In this document: piece after piece, positions 1 to 7,344 of the stretch
How positions within the stretch are numbered: the stretch's first letter is position 1
Layout: every line of letters begins with the position of its first letter
DNA from: Elusimicrobiota bacterium
GTDB taxonomy: Bacteria > CAYTYR01 > UBA6262
Direction of reading: 5' to 3'
Assembly: GCA_003153935.1 (NCBI GenBank)
Contig: PMCA01000002.1
Span: forward strand, 1-11,032
Length of the DNA stretch: 11,032 nucleotides
Notes under the pieces: generated by a model
What the model was told of the DNA's origin: nothing
Databases searched by the model: none
Seen by the model: only the letters and a program-made list of their open reading frames with translations
Program-made: the position numbers and the translations under genes

Positions 1-638
1 ACTGGCCATGTCCCACCCTGATTTTTATTACCATCAAGATCACCGGTAGTCCATCCAGTAACGTAAACATTGCCTAATGAATCTGTGGCCACGCTCATGC
101 CCTCTTCATCCCCCCTTGTTCCTAATTCTTTTGCCCAAAGTTTTGTTCCGCTGGCATCATATTTAGCTAAGAATATATCATCCTCTCCTTGATTGACATA
201 GCCATCAAGATCGGCATCCGTATACCCAGTAATATAAATATTACCCGAGGAATCCGTCGCTACGGCAACGCCTTCTTCAGAGCCGCCAGTATCAATTTGC
301 TCTGTCCAAAGAGCATTCCCACTGGTATCAAATTTTGTTAAAAACACGTCCTCTCCCCTTTGATTTATATCTCCGGTATATCCGGTAACATAAATATGGT
401 CAGATGAGTCGATGGCTATCCCGGCACCTTGATCGTCTTCACTTGTGCCGAGAAGTTTTGACCAAAGTATGGCTCCACTTGCATCATACTTGATTAAAAA
501 TATATCTTGATAACCATGACTGGCATGACCATCAAGATCACCTTCAGTCCAACCGGTAACATAAATATTACCTAAGGAATCTGTGGCCACTCCTCTACCA
601 GCGTCGGTACCACTAGTTCCAAGTAGTTTTGTCCAGAG
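1..638 (-). repeat. SBBP-type tandem repeats in the partial paralogue
   Basis: In-frame tandem repeats encode residues 145-356 of the partial protein. Units begin at residues 145, 202, 254 and 311 (about 171 bases each). The second unit is 5 residues shorter because the acidic loop that reads GDLDG in its neighbours has shrunk to GDINQRGED. The repeats match those at 1673-2845 in sequence and orientation, so the two arrays are substrates for homologous recombination. Confidence 0.85.
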
Positions 639-1070
639 TTTGGTTGCAATAGTTTTAACTGCAATCGTCACACTTTGACTTGTTACCCCACCCGCCACAT
701 TTGATACTGTACAAGTTACGGTATAAGAACCCTTTGTAGCAGGGGCAGCCCAAGTAATATGTGCTCCGTTTCCAGAAATTGTACCTTTTGCCGCGCTCCA
801 CGTGTATGTCAATAAGTCGTTATGCGGATCAGAAGCATTACAGGTAATCGTTGTAACCGCTCCACCTAAGAGAGTCCCAGGATCAGCAGCTAATGATGTA
901 ATTATTGGTAAATGATTGTTTTCTTCCTGTTTTTCATCGTACTTATCCTTTAACTCCTGTACCTTGGTTTTAACAGCAGAAGAAAGTCCCAGATGAAATC
1001 CAGCATAAGAATTCAAATAGAATAAGATGGATATTAACAGCAAAATAATGATCTTGTAATATCTATTCAT
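1..1070 (-). CDS. Secreted SBBP-repeat protein with Ig-like domain, second paralogue, 3' end missing
   Basis: The frame stays open from an ATG at 1070 to the left edge, giving 356 codons with no stop, so the C-terminus lies outside the window. Residues 1-23 form a Sec signal peptide (hydrophobic core, likely cleavage after NSYA). Residues 24-50 contain GFHLGLSSAVKTKV and a charged helix. Residues 53-140 look like an Ig/PKD-type beta-sandwich with two Cys (in TITCNAS and YTVTCTV). From residue 145 come SBBP-type repeats starting LW(T/S/A)K and containing GNIYVTGWT and FLxKYD: three complete (57, 52 and 57 residues) and part of a fourth. It is a close paralogue of the protein at 1670-3298, sharing domain order and the signal-peptide junction. 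Its first 8 bases overlap the end of the preceding gene, so translational coupling is likely; AAAGAGG lies 12 bases before the ATG. Function is unknown; a secreted or surface-attached propeller is inferred. Confidence 0.88.
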   Translation of the reverse strand, partial: MNRYYKIIILLLISILFYLNSYAGFHLGLSSAVKTKVQELKDKYDEKQEENNHLPIITSLAADPGTLLGGAVTTITCNASDPHNDLLTYTWSAAKGTISGNGAHITWAAPATKGSYTVTCTVSNVAGGVTSQSVTIAVKTIATKLWTKLLGTSGTDAGRGVATDSLGNIYVTGWTEGDLDGHASHGYQDIFLIKYDASGAILWSKLLGTSEDDQGAGIAIDSSDHIYVTGYTGDINQRGEDVFLTKFDTSGNALWTEQIDTGGSEEGVAVATDSSGNIYITGYTDADLDGYVNQGEDDIFLAKYDASGTKLWAKELGTRGDEEGMSVATDSLGNVYVTGWTTGDLDGNKNQGGTWP

Positions 1071-1551
1071 TTGATGAGTCATCCTCTTTGTTTGCGACCA
1101 TATTATTTCCAAAATGGAAATAAAGAGCGATATTTGCTACTAATTCTACACCGCCAACCTTAACACTGGAATCATCGGCATGTTTTAAAGATATATATGT
1201 TGGAGCGAAATCTATCAATAAGGACAGCCACTTATTGATAAAGTATTCCCCGCCAATGAATGGGGCCGCTTCATATCCAGTCCCTTTGGTATCCAAGGTG
1301 TTAAAGCTGATATATCCGCCTTCTAAACCAGTAAACCCTTTTATTCTCCCTTGTTGATAGAAATTCCAATAGCCCCTGCCGGAATATACCTTAACTCCTG
1401 AATCAGTAACAAACCTGCCCTCGGCAGCCAGAGTAGAGAAATCATATTTAATCGACGCATAAGGATAACCCAAGCCAATGCTTAAGCCTCCTGCATAACT
1501 AATGGATGTAAAGGCTAGCAATACGGCGATTAAGCATATGATTTTTTTCAT
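1063..1551 (-). CDS. Small secreted protein, predicted outer-membrane beta-barrel-like, unknown function
   Basis: 162 residues. Residues 1-20 are a clear Sec signal peptide (KK, then a hydrophobic stretch ending SISYA). The mature part alternates polar and hydrophobic or aromatic residues in short strand-like stretches rich in Gly, Tyr and Phe: about 22-38, 43-65, 71-84, 92-122 and 131-147. The last strand, IALYFHF, resembles the C-terminal strand of outer-membrane barrels. A barrel is an inference from pattern; I do not recognise the family, and about 140 mature residues would allow only a small barrel of some 6-8 strands. Unusually, a polar, acidic tail of about 15 residues follows the final strand, whereas barrel proteins usually end there. 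The ATG at 1551 is preceded by AGGGGTG with 6 bases of spacing. It is the first gene after the strong promoter at 1621-1649 and overlaps the next SBBP gene by 8 bases, suggesting the two products act together. Confidence 0.85.
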   Translation of the reverse strand: MKKIICLIAVLLAFTSISYAGGLSIGLGYPYASIKYDFSTLAAEGRFVTDSGVKVYSGRGYWNFYQQGRIKGFTGLEGGYISFNTLDTKGTGYEAAPFIGGEYFINKWLSLLIDFAPTYISLKHADDSSVKVGGVELVANIALYFHFGNNMVANKEDDSSNE

Positions 1552-1591
1552 TTCCTACACCCCTATTTGATGATTAAAGTTCTAAATCACA

Positions 1592-1614
1592 AAACCGGAA
1601 TATTCTTCCGGTTT
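1592..1614 (-). promoter_or_regulatory. Perfect 9-bp hairpin at the predicted 5' end of the barrel/SBBP transcript
   Basis: AAACCGGAA (1592-1600) and TTCCGGTTT (1606-1614) are perfect inverted repeats with a 5-base loop. On the minus strand the stem starts about 7 bases after the -10 box at 1621-1626, at roughly +1 of the predicted transcript. Possible roles are a stabilising 5' stem-loop, an operator overlapping the start site, or a weak terminator for the upstream SBBP gene. The terminator reading is weaker because the T-run after the stem is short (TTTTGTG). Confidence 0.6.
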
Positions 1615-1620
1615 AATGAT

Positions 1621-1649
1621 ATTATACCAGACCAAAAGTCATTCGTCAA
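1621..1649 (-). promoter_or_regulatory. Sigma-70 type promoter with extended -10
   Basis: Reading the minus strand, TTGACG (1649-1644) is separated by exactly 17 bases from TATAAT (1626-1621), and the bases before it read TGG, giving an extended -10 TGnTATAAT. This is one mismatch from consensus over the 12 core bases. The -35 box begins about 20 bases after the stop of the upstream SBBP gene, and the expected start near 1614 leaves a leader of about 60 bases before the ATG at 1551. It should drive the beta-barrel-like gene and the overlapping second SBBP gene. Confidence 0.82.
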
Positions 1650-1669
1650 CGCCTTTATTTACCCTAAGA

Positions 1670-3298
1670 TCATGGTGCAAATTTAGTTAAAAATGCATCG
1701 AAAGCGCCTTGATTTGTTTCGCTGTCAAGATCACCCCATGTATATCCAGATATATATATATTACCTGATAAATCAACGGCTACCCCATTGCTAACATCTA
1801 TTTCGTATGTACCATACGCTCTTGTCCAAAGCTTAGTCCCGTTGGTACTATATTTTGTTATAAATATATCCTTTTTCCCATTTCCTGTACTTCCATCAAG
1901 ATTACCCATGGTCCATCCAGTAACATAAATAAGGCCCGATTGATCTATGGCCACGCCTACCCCCTGCTCATCACCACTTGATCCATATTGTTTTGTCCAT
2001 AGTTTGGTTCCATTGTTATCAAACTTAATCAATAATATATCTGCCGCTCCTTGATTTGAATTGCCATCGAGGCCACCGGAAGTCCAACCGGTAATAAAAA
2101 TATTCCCGGACGCATCTAAGGCTATACCAGTACCCTCATCAATAGCGTCCGTTCCAAGTTGTTTTGTCCAGAGTTGAGCGCCATTGGTATCAAACTTAGT
2201 TAGAAATATATCATAGGCACCTTGATTTATATTACCATCAAGATTTCTATCAGTCCACCCTGTAACATATGCATTACCCAATGGATCCGTTGCCACTCCC
2301 AGACCCTGTTCAAAACCGCTTGTGCCAAATTGTTTTGCCCAGAGTTGGGCGCCGTTGGTATCATATTTGGCCAGAAACGCATCTTCAGAGCCTTGATTTG
2401 TATATCCAGTGAAACTGCCTTCAGTCCATCCAGTTACATATACATTGTCAGATTGATCGGTAGCAATCCCTAATCCCCAACCCCAACCAGTTCCAAGTTG
2501 TCTCGTCCAGAGTTGGGCTCCATCAGTATCAAATTTAACCAAAGATATAGAACTCTCGGTTAGTCCCTCAAAATTTTCTTCAGAATATACAGTAATATAG
2601 ATATTACCTGACGTATCCGTGGCCACTCTAAATCCTTCATCAAAACCAATCGTTCCCAGTTGTTTTGTCCAGAGCCTAGTTCCATTAGCATCATATTTTG
2701 TTAGAAACACATCATGCGAGCCTTGGTTTGTATTTCCATCAAGATTTCCATCAGTCCATCCCGTAATATATATATTCCCGGCCGGATCTGTAGCCACTCC
2801 ATAACTTTCGTCGAAACCGCTTGTTGCGAGAAGTTTTGTCCATACTTTAGTTGCTACAGGTGTGATATTCACATTAACACTTTGCCGAGTTGCCCCACCT
2901 TTACCATTTGAAACCGTACAACTAATTGTATATGCGCCCCCTATAGTAGGTGCGATCCAGGTGATTTGCGATCCTGTTCCAGAAACCACCCCGTCAGTCG
3001 CGCTCCAGGTGTAAGTAAGGGGGTCTTTATCAGGATCCGAAGCATTACAGGTTAATGTTATGAATGATCCCACTGATATACTAGTTGGATTTGCCGTTAG
3101 TGATGTAATTACGGGCGCATGATCACTAATATATTTTTCTTCCAATTTTTGATCTTGTTTGTCCTTTAATTCCTGGACTTTAGTTTTAACAGCAGAACCA
3201 AGCCCCAAATGAAACCCGGCAAAGGAATTCGAATAAATAAAAACGAGCATTAACAGCATAGGTGTGATTTTCCAATATTCTTTTATTTGCTTATTCAT
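1670..3298 (-). CDS. Secreted SBBP-repeat protein with Ig-like domain, complete paralogue
   Basis: 542 residues, complete. Residues 1-27 are a Sec signal peptide ending SNSFA. Residues 28-57 hold the conserved GFHLGLGSAVKTKV and a charged, possibly coiled helix. Residues 61-148 form an Ig/PKD-like sandwich containing TLTCNASDPDKDPLTYTWSA and a second Cys in YTISCTV. Residues 152-542 are seven SBBP-type repeats of 53-57 residues, each starting (L/V)W(T/A) and carrying (N/D)xYxTGWT, an LDGNxNQG-like loop and FLTKxD. No transmembrane anchor, sorting motif or enzyme motif is visible. Seven blades would suit one closed beta-propeller; this is inferred from repeat number. The ATG is preceded by AAAGGG with 5 bases of spacing and sits 17 bases after the clpB stop, so read-through from clpB is possible. 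The gene is a tandem duplicate of the one at 1-1070, with clear DNA-level similarity around the signal-peptide junction. Function is unknown. Confidence 0.9.
   Translation of the reverse strand: MNKQIKEYWKITPMLLMLVFIYSNSFAGFHLGLGSAVKTKVQELKDKQDQKLEEKYISDHAPVITSLTANPTSISVGSFITLTCNASDPDKDPLTYTWSATDGVVSGTGSQITWIAPTIGGAYTISCTVSNGKGGATRQSVNVNITPVATKVWTKLLATSGFDESYGVATDPAGNIYITGWTDGNLDGNTNQGSHDVFLTKYDANGTRLWTKQLGTIGFDEGFRVATDTSGNIYITVYSEENFEGLTESSISLVKFDTDGAQLWTRQLGTGWGWGLGIATDQSDNVYVTGWTEGSFTGYTNQGSEDAFLAKYDTNGAQLWAKQFGTSGFEQGLGVATDPLGNAYVTGWTDRNLDGNINQGAYDIFLTKFDTNGAQLWTKQLGTDAIDEGTGIALDASGNIFITGWTSGGLDGNSNQGAADILLIKFDNNGTKLWTKQYGSSGDEQGVGVAIDQSGLIYVTGWTMGNLDGSTGNGKKDIFITKYSTNGTKLWTRAYGTYEIDVSNGVAVDLSGNIYISGYTWGDLDSETNQGAFDAFLTKFAP
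1673..2845 (-). repeat. Seven in-frame SBBP-type repeats of about 171 bases
   Basis: Units start at residues 152, 209, 263, 319, 376, 433 and 490 of the encoded protein, with lengths 57, 54, 56, 57, 57, 57 and 53. Unit 2 is the most divergent: its loop region has drifted to SEENFEGLTESS. Unit 3 has a Trp/Gly-rich variant (GTGWGWGLG) at its first turn. Units 1, 4 and 5 are closest to a consensus. The last unit ends at TKFAP, three residues before the usual linker. Confidence 0.88.
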
Positions 3299-3315
3299 TT
3301 ACACCCTTTCCCGCA

Positions 3316-5898
3316 TTATTTTTTCTTAAATACCAAAGTGCCGTCTTTGGCGTCGACTTCGATGGCGTCCTTCTCTTTAAACTCTCCCGCCAGTATCTTC
3401 ATGGCCACCGGGTCCTGGATCAAGCGCTGGATAGTCCTTTTGAGCGGCCGCGCCCCGTAGACCATGTCAAAACCCTCATCTATCAAAATGGCTTTGGCCT
3501 TATCGGTTATGGTTATTTTGATATTGCGCTCCAGCAGTTTTTGTTGCAGTTTCTTGAGCTGGATATCGATAATGCTCTTAATATGCTGCTTGTTCAGGTT
3601 ATGGAATATGATTATCTCATCAATGCGGTTCAGGAACTCCGGCTTGAACTGTTTCTGCAGTGTATCCATCACCCGCCGTCTCATCTCTTCCTCATTGGTA
3701 CCCATCAGTTCCTGGATGAACTGGCTGCCGACATTGGAGGTCATGATAATAACTGTGTTCTTGAAATCCACCGTACGCGCTTGTCCGTCTGTCAAGCGAC
3801 CGTCTTCCAGTATTTGCAGGAACAGATTAAAAACATCCGGGTGAGCTTTTTCAATTTCGTCAAATAACAATACCGAATATGGCCGCCGTCTTACCGCTTC
3901 GGTCAGTTGCCCGCCCTCTTCATATCCCACATAGCCCGGAGGAGCGCCAATCAACCGCGCTACGCTATGTTTTTCCATATATTCGCTCATATCGATACGG
4001 ATCATGGCTTTCTCGTCATTGAACAGGAATTCCGCCAGGGCCCGCGCCAGTTCGGTTTTGCCCACCCCGGTAGGTCCTAAAAATATAAATGAACCGAGCG
4101 GCCGATTGACATCCTGCAAGCCCGCACGGCCGCGCCGCACGGCATTAGATACTGCCGTGATAGCTTCCTCCTGGCCGATCACCCGTTCCTTTATCTTATC
4201 TTCCATATGGACGAGTTTCTGCAGTTCGCTTTCCATCATGCGGGATACCGGGATATTGGTCCACTTGCTGACCACCTCCGCGATATCTTCCATATCCACT
4301 TCTTCTTTGAGCATCTTGTTCTTTTTCTGCAGTTCCACCAGTTTGCTGTTATCTGCATCCAACTGTTTCTGCAGGTTGGGCATGGAGCCATATTTTATCT
4401 CGGCCGCTTTCCCCAGGTCACCGGAGCGCTCAGCTTTTTTCTCTTCGTGCTTAGCATCCTCGATCTTCTCTTTGGCTTGCCGGATATTGCTGATCAGTTC
4501 CTTTTCTTTGCGCCAGTGGCTCTTGAGCACATCCGCCTGTTCGCTCAGGTTAGACAGTTCCTTTTCCAGGGTCTGTAGTCTTTTCTTGCTGCCCTCATCT
4601 GTCTCTTTCTTCAGGGCCTGTTTTTCGATCTCCAATTGCCTGATCTTGCGCTCTATCTCGTCGATCTCCGTCGGCATGCTGTCTATCTCTATGTGCAGGC
4701 GCGAAGCCGCCTCATCGATCAGGTCAATGGCTTTATCCGGCAAGAAACGGTCGGTAATATAACGGTTCGACAAGGTGGCCGCCGCAACCAGTGCCTCATC
4801 CTTGATCTTTACTCCGTGATGCACTTCATAGCGTTCCTTAAGACCGCGCAGGATGGCGATCGTTTCTTCCACGCTGGGCTCGCCGGCTACTATCGGCTGG
4901 AAACGGCGTTCCAAAGCTGCGTCTTTTTCTATATGTTTACGATACTCATCTATGGTGGTCGCTCCGACCATCCTCAGCTCACCCCGGGCCAAAGCAGGTT
5001 TCAGCATATTGCTGGCGTCAATGGCGCCCTCCGCGGCACCCGCGCCTACCAGGGTATGCAATTCGTCAATGAACAGTATTATCTTACCATCACCACTTGT
5101 TACTTCTTTAATGACCGCTTTCAGCCTGTCCTCAAATTCGCCGCGATATTTAGCGCCGGCGATCAAAGCGCCCAGATCCAGGGCCACTAATTGTTTATTC
5201 TTAAGAGTATCCGGTACGTCCCCGCTGACGATGCGCTGCGCCAACCCTTCCACGATAGCGGTTTTGCCTACCCCGGCTTCGCCTATCAGGACAGGATTAT
5301 TCTTAGTCCGCCTGGACAGCACCTGGATGACCCTTCTGATCTCCTGGTCCCGGCCGATAACGGGGTCCAGTTTCCCTTTGCGGGCCAGGTCGGTCAGGTC
5401 CCTGCCATATTTTTCCAACGCTTTATATTTATCTTCTGGATTCTGGTCGTTCACTTGTTGACCTCCTCTTATCTTCTGTAGAACGCTGTAAACCTTTTCC
5501 CGGTCCAGCCCATGCCTTTGCAGGATCCCGGAAGCGGCAGTGCCCTTTTCATCCAGGATGGACACCAGGATATGCTCCACAGAAATATATTGGTCTTTAA
5601 GTTTCTCCGCTTCTCTAAAAGCATTATTTAATACTTTATCCAATTGGGGCGAAATATATAATTGGGTGGAGCCCGAAACTTTAGAGAATCTGCCGAGTTC
5701 TTTCTTTAAATCACTAATAACCGACGGGACCACTACTCCAGACTCTTGTAGAACTGTGGGAACGATACCCTCATCCTGGGTCACCAGCGCGTACAGGAGA
5801 TGCTCCACCTCTATCTGCTGGTTCTCGGCTTCCTGGGCGATCTTCTGCGCGCCCTGCAATGCTTCCTGCGCTTTATAAGTAAGTTTGTTGAAATCCAT
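3316..5898 (-). CDS. clpB: ATP-dependent chaperone ClpB (protein disaggregase)
   Basis: 860 residues from the ATG at 5898, the normal full length for bacterial ClpB. It is a cytoplasmic hexameric AAA+ machine that resolubilises aggregates with DnaK/DnaJ/GrpE. Visible parts: Clp N-domain (1-145); first nucleotide-binding domain with Walker A GEAGVGKT (206-213), pore loop KYRG (250-253), Walker B LFIDE (275-279) and arginine finger region LERRF (329-333); long charged coiled-coil middle domain (about 405-530), which separates ClpB from ClpA/ClpX; second nucleotide-binding domain with GPTGVGKT (608-615), pore loop GYVG (655-658), Walker B LLFDE (677-681), NRID (757-760) and sensor-2 GARP (815-818). 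All key residues are present. The open frame extends to a TTG at 5910, but GAGG lies 6 bases before the ATG at 5898 and the TTG would overlap that site, so 5898 is preferred. No dnaK, grpE or dnaJ is adjacent, and no CIRCE or sigma-32-like promoter is evident. Confidence 0.97.
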   Translation of the reverse strand: MDFNKLTYKAQEALQGAQKIAQEAENQQIEVEHLLYALVTQDEGIVPTVLQESGVVVPSVISDLKKELGRFSKVSGSTQLYISPQLDKVLNNAFREAEKLKDQYISVEHILVSILDEKGTAASGILQRHGLDREKVYSVLQKIRGGQQVNDQNPEDKYKALEKYGRDLTDLARKGKLDPVIGRDQEIRRVIQVLSRRTKNNPVLIGEAGVGKTAIVEGLAQRIVSGDVPDTLKNKQLVALDLGALIAGAKYRGEFEDRLKAVIKEVTSGDGKIILFIDELHTLVGAGAAEGAIDASNMLKPALARGELRMVGATTIDEYRKHIEKDAALERRFQPIVAGEPSVEETIAILRGLKERYEVHHGVKIKDEALVAAATLSNRYITDRFLPDKAIDLIDEAASRLHIEIDSMPTEIDEIERKIRQLEIEKQALKKETDEGSKKRLQTLEKELSNLSEQADVLKSHWRKEKELISNIRQAKEKIEDAKHEEKKAERSGDLGKAAEIKYGSMPNLQKQLDADNSKLVELQKKNKMLKEEVDMEDIAEVVSKWTNIPVSRMMESELQKLVHMEDKIKERVIGQEEAITAVSNAVRRGRAGLQDVNRPLGSFIFLGPTGVGKTELARALAEFLFNDEKAMIRIDMSEYMEKHSVARLIGAPPGYVGYEEGGQLTEAVRRRPYSVLLFDEIEKAHPDVFNLFLQILEDGRLTDGQARTVDFKNTVIIMTSNVGSQFIQELMGTNEEEMRRRVMDTLQKQFKPEFLNRIDEIIIFHNLNKQHIKSIIDIQLKKLQQKLLERNIKITITDKAKAILIDEGFDMVYGARPLKRTIQRLIQDPVAMKILAGEFKEKDAIEVDAKDGTLVFKKK

Positions 5899-5904
5899 TT
5901 CCAA

Positions 5905-5908
5905 CCTC
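5905..5908 (-). promoter_or_regulatory. Ribosome binding site that sets the clpB start
   Basis: GAGG on the minus strand (CCTC on plus) lies 6 bases upstream of the ATG at 5898. The alternative in-frame TTG at 5910-5908 touches this motif and has no purine-rich site of its own at proper spacing, so the ATG is the better start. Confidence 0.75.
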
Positions 5909-5993
5909 AAAAACAGTTTTAAGTTTTAAGTGAAAAGTTTTAAGTTAATGATAATTAATCTTTTACCTTAACTTAACACTTATAACTTATAAC
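5909..5993 (-). terminator. Long AT-rich hairpin plus T5 between the deacetylase gene and clpB
   Basis: On the minus strand GTTATAAGTTATAAGTG (5993-5977) pairs with CACTTAAAACTTAAAAC (5932-5916) at 15 of 17 positions. Inside it, TTAAGTTAA (5976-5968) pairs perfectly with TTAACTTAA (5948-5940). A 7-base bulge (5939-5933) and a loop of about 19 bases (5967-5949) complete it. Two bases after the stem comes TTTTT (5913-5909), directly before the clpB ribosome binding site. It begins 3 bases after the deacetylase stop. Terminator, attenuator, or a dispersed palindromic repeat without a transcription role are all possible; the stem is GC-poor, so as a terminator it would be weak. Confidence 0.4.
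5966..5991. repeat. AT-rich intergenic repeat, copy 1
   Basis: The plus-strand stretch beginning CCTTAACTTAACACTT resembles 10536-10560, which begins CCTTAATTAACACTT, with one indel and a few substitutions along about 25 bases. Both copies lie in intergenic gaps in the same orientation. This copy forms most of the right arm of the hairpin upstream of clpB. Confidence 0.5.
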
Positions 5994-5995
5994 TT

Positions 5996-6685
5996 TTACT
6001 TTAATAGCTCTCCTAACGTTACGAACTTGTAGCCTCTTTTTTGCGCGGATTCAATGATACCCGGCAAGGCCGCGACAGTATTGGTCCGGTTGCCGCCGCC
6101 ATCATGCAATAGAAGGATCGTACCCGGCATCAATTTCTTGGTGAACATATTAATCATGGTTCCCGGCGCCGGCTTCTCCCAATCAAGCACGCTGAAAGTC
6201 CAGCCGACATAAACCAGTCCCAGGTCATTGACGGCTTTTATCGTCTCTTTGCCTGCATAATTGTAAGGAGCCCGGAAATACGCTGGCTTGATCATTACCA
6301 GTTTTTCGATCAATTTATTGGTCTTTTGGACCTCTGAGGCCATCGGCGCACCTCGCATGGCCTTATTTTTATAAAGGTTCGGATGCGACCAGCTGTGGTT
6401 AGCGATCTCATTGCCGTCAACCGATACCTGCTTTACCAGTTCCGGATAATAACTGATCTGCTCTCCGCACATGAAAAATGTCGCATGTACGTTATATTTC
6501 CTGAGCACGGTCAATACTTGCGGCGTAAATGTTTTGGATGGACCATCATCAAAAGTCAGGGCTATCAGCTTTTCTTTGCCATTGCCCAAGCCCACTACCC
6601 TCCCGAATAAATTGCTTTGGGTTTGAGCTAAAAGCATACCGTTGACCAGCAGAACCAATGCCATACAGCAAATTGTTTTTTTCAT
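5996..6685 (-). CDS. Secreted polysaccharide deacetylase, NodB/CE4 family
   Basis: 229 residues. Residues 1-20 form a Sec signal peptide (MKK, hydrophobic core, LLA), so it acts outside the inner membrane. The rest is one NodB homology domain with every CE4 motif intact: TFDDG (44-48; catalytic base and metal Asp), HSWSH (97-101; metal-binding His pair), RAPY (138-141), DW (168-169) and LLHDG (192-196; catalytic His194). CE4 enzymes remove N-acetyl groups from GlcNAc-type polymers using a divalent metal; the substrate here (peptidoglycan, a capsular or biofilm glycan, or chitin oligomers) cannot be told. The ATG lies 2 bases after the TPR lipoprotein stop, and the nearest GGGGAAG lies inside that gene about 11 bases upstream, suggesting coupled translation. 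It is the last gene of the six-gene cluster; an AT-rich hairpin follows its stop. Confidence 0.95.
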   Translation of the reverse strand: MKKTICCMALVLLVNGMLLAQTQSNLFGRVVGLGNGKEKLIALTFDDGPSKTFTPQVLTVLRKYNVHATFFMCGEQISYYPELVKQVSVDGNEIANHSWSHPNLYKNKAMRGAPMASEVQKTNKLIEKLVMIKPAYFRAPYNYAGKETIKAVNDLGLVYVGWTFSVLDWEKPAPGTMINMFTKKLMPGTILLLHDGGGNRTNTVAALPGIIESAQKRGYKFVTLGELLK

Positions 6686-6687
6686 TT

Positions 6688-7344
6688 TTATCTTTTCTTC
6701 CCCTTTGCTTTTAATTTCTTCCGGTATTCCTGGCGTTCCTTTTCTTCCTTCAGGCGCAGCTCATCCAGCTTGATCTTATTCTGCTTTTCCTCCAGGTAAC
6801 TTACATAGACCAGAGCGCTTTTGGCGTCCCAGCGGTCCTGACCGTTATCCATGGCGCTTTTGAAGCTCTCCCGGCCCTTGACAATGTCATCCTGCGCCAG
6901 GTAGCCCCAGCCCAGCTCATAAAACAGATAGGCCTGGTCTATGGTTTCGTCCCGCGCACCGGATTTCATCAGGGCCAGGGCCTTCTGGTAGTTATCCATA
7001 CCTTGAAGCAGTAAACCTTCGGTTGCCGTGGCCAGGTCCAGCTCCTTGGGAGTGGCCCAGCGTATGCGGCGCCCGTATTTAAAGACCATGTTCAGTATTT
7101 GCATCCGGAACATGATCAGGTTGGATTGGAAATAATAGACGTCTCCCAGTAAAACATAAGCTTTAACATTCTGTGGGTTAAGCTCCAGACTTTTAATCAA
7201 TTTTTCGCGGGCGTTGTCATAGCTCTGGTAATTGATCAGGTCCTCGGCTTCATCCAGCAGGACCTGGTCCTGCGGCCTGGGTTTCTGGACGCAACCGGCG
7301 AGGATGAATATAAATAATAATATCAGGGCGATTCTTTTCTTCAT
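6688..7344 (-). CDS. TPR-containing lipoprotein
   Basis: 218 residues. The N-terminus is a lipoprotein signal with lipobox LAGC (15-18), so the mature protein is predicted to start at Cys18 and be membrane-anchored. Residues 27-75 show a TPR pattern (AEDLINYQSYDNAREKLIKS, then NPQNVKAYVLLGDVY), and 106-165 continue with helical pairs including YLFYELGWGYLAQDD. The last 40 residues are a strongly charged, Lys/Glu-rich helix ending KGKKR. TPRs are protein-interaction scaffolds, so the role is probably assembly or recruitment in the envelope; no catalytic motif is present. Its ATG shares one base with the stop of the permease gene (TAATG), implying coupled translation and a possible link to that transporter. 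The partner is unknown. Confidence 0.9.
   Translation of the reverse strand: MKKRIALILLFIFILAGCVQKPRPQDQVLLDEAEDLINYQSYDNAREKLIKSLELNPQNVKAYVLLGDVYYFQSNLIMFRMQILNMVFKYGRRIRWATPKELDLATATEGLLLQGMDNYQKALALMKSGARDETIDQAYLFYELGWGYLAQDDIVKGRESFKSAMDNGQDRWDAKSALVYVSYLEEKQNKIKLDELRLKEEKERQEYRKKLKAKGKKR

Noticed and set aside
1673-2845. Regular spacing of about 171 bases that could suggest a CRISPR or satellite array
   Set aside because: The periodicity is in frame, degenerate at DNA level and fully explained by SBBP-type protein repeats; there are no short identical repeats with unique spacers.
1673-2845. LDGNxNQG-like loops as dockerin or EF-hand calcium sites
   Set aside because: Spacing and flanking residues do not match the DxDxDG-helix pattern of dockerins or EF-hands; only a weak cation-binding idea remains.
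4004-4762. Long plus-strand open frame (252 codons) opposite clpB
   Set aside because: It lies antisense to the conserved ClpB middle and second ATPase domains, is Ser-rich as expected for a shadow frame, and has no recognisable domain.
4853-5461. Plus-strand open frame of 202 codons opposite clpB
   Set aside because: Antisense shadow of the first ClpB ATPase domain; its composition mirrors ClpB codons and no family is recognisable.
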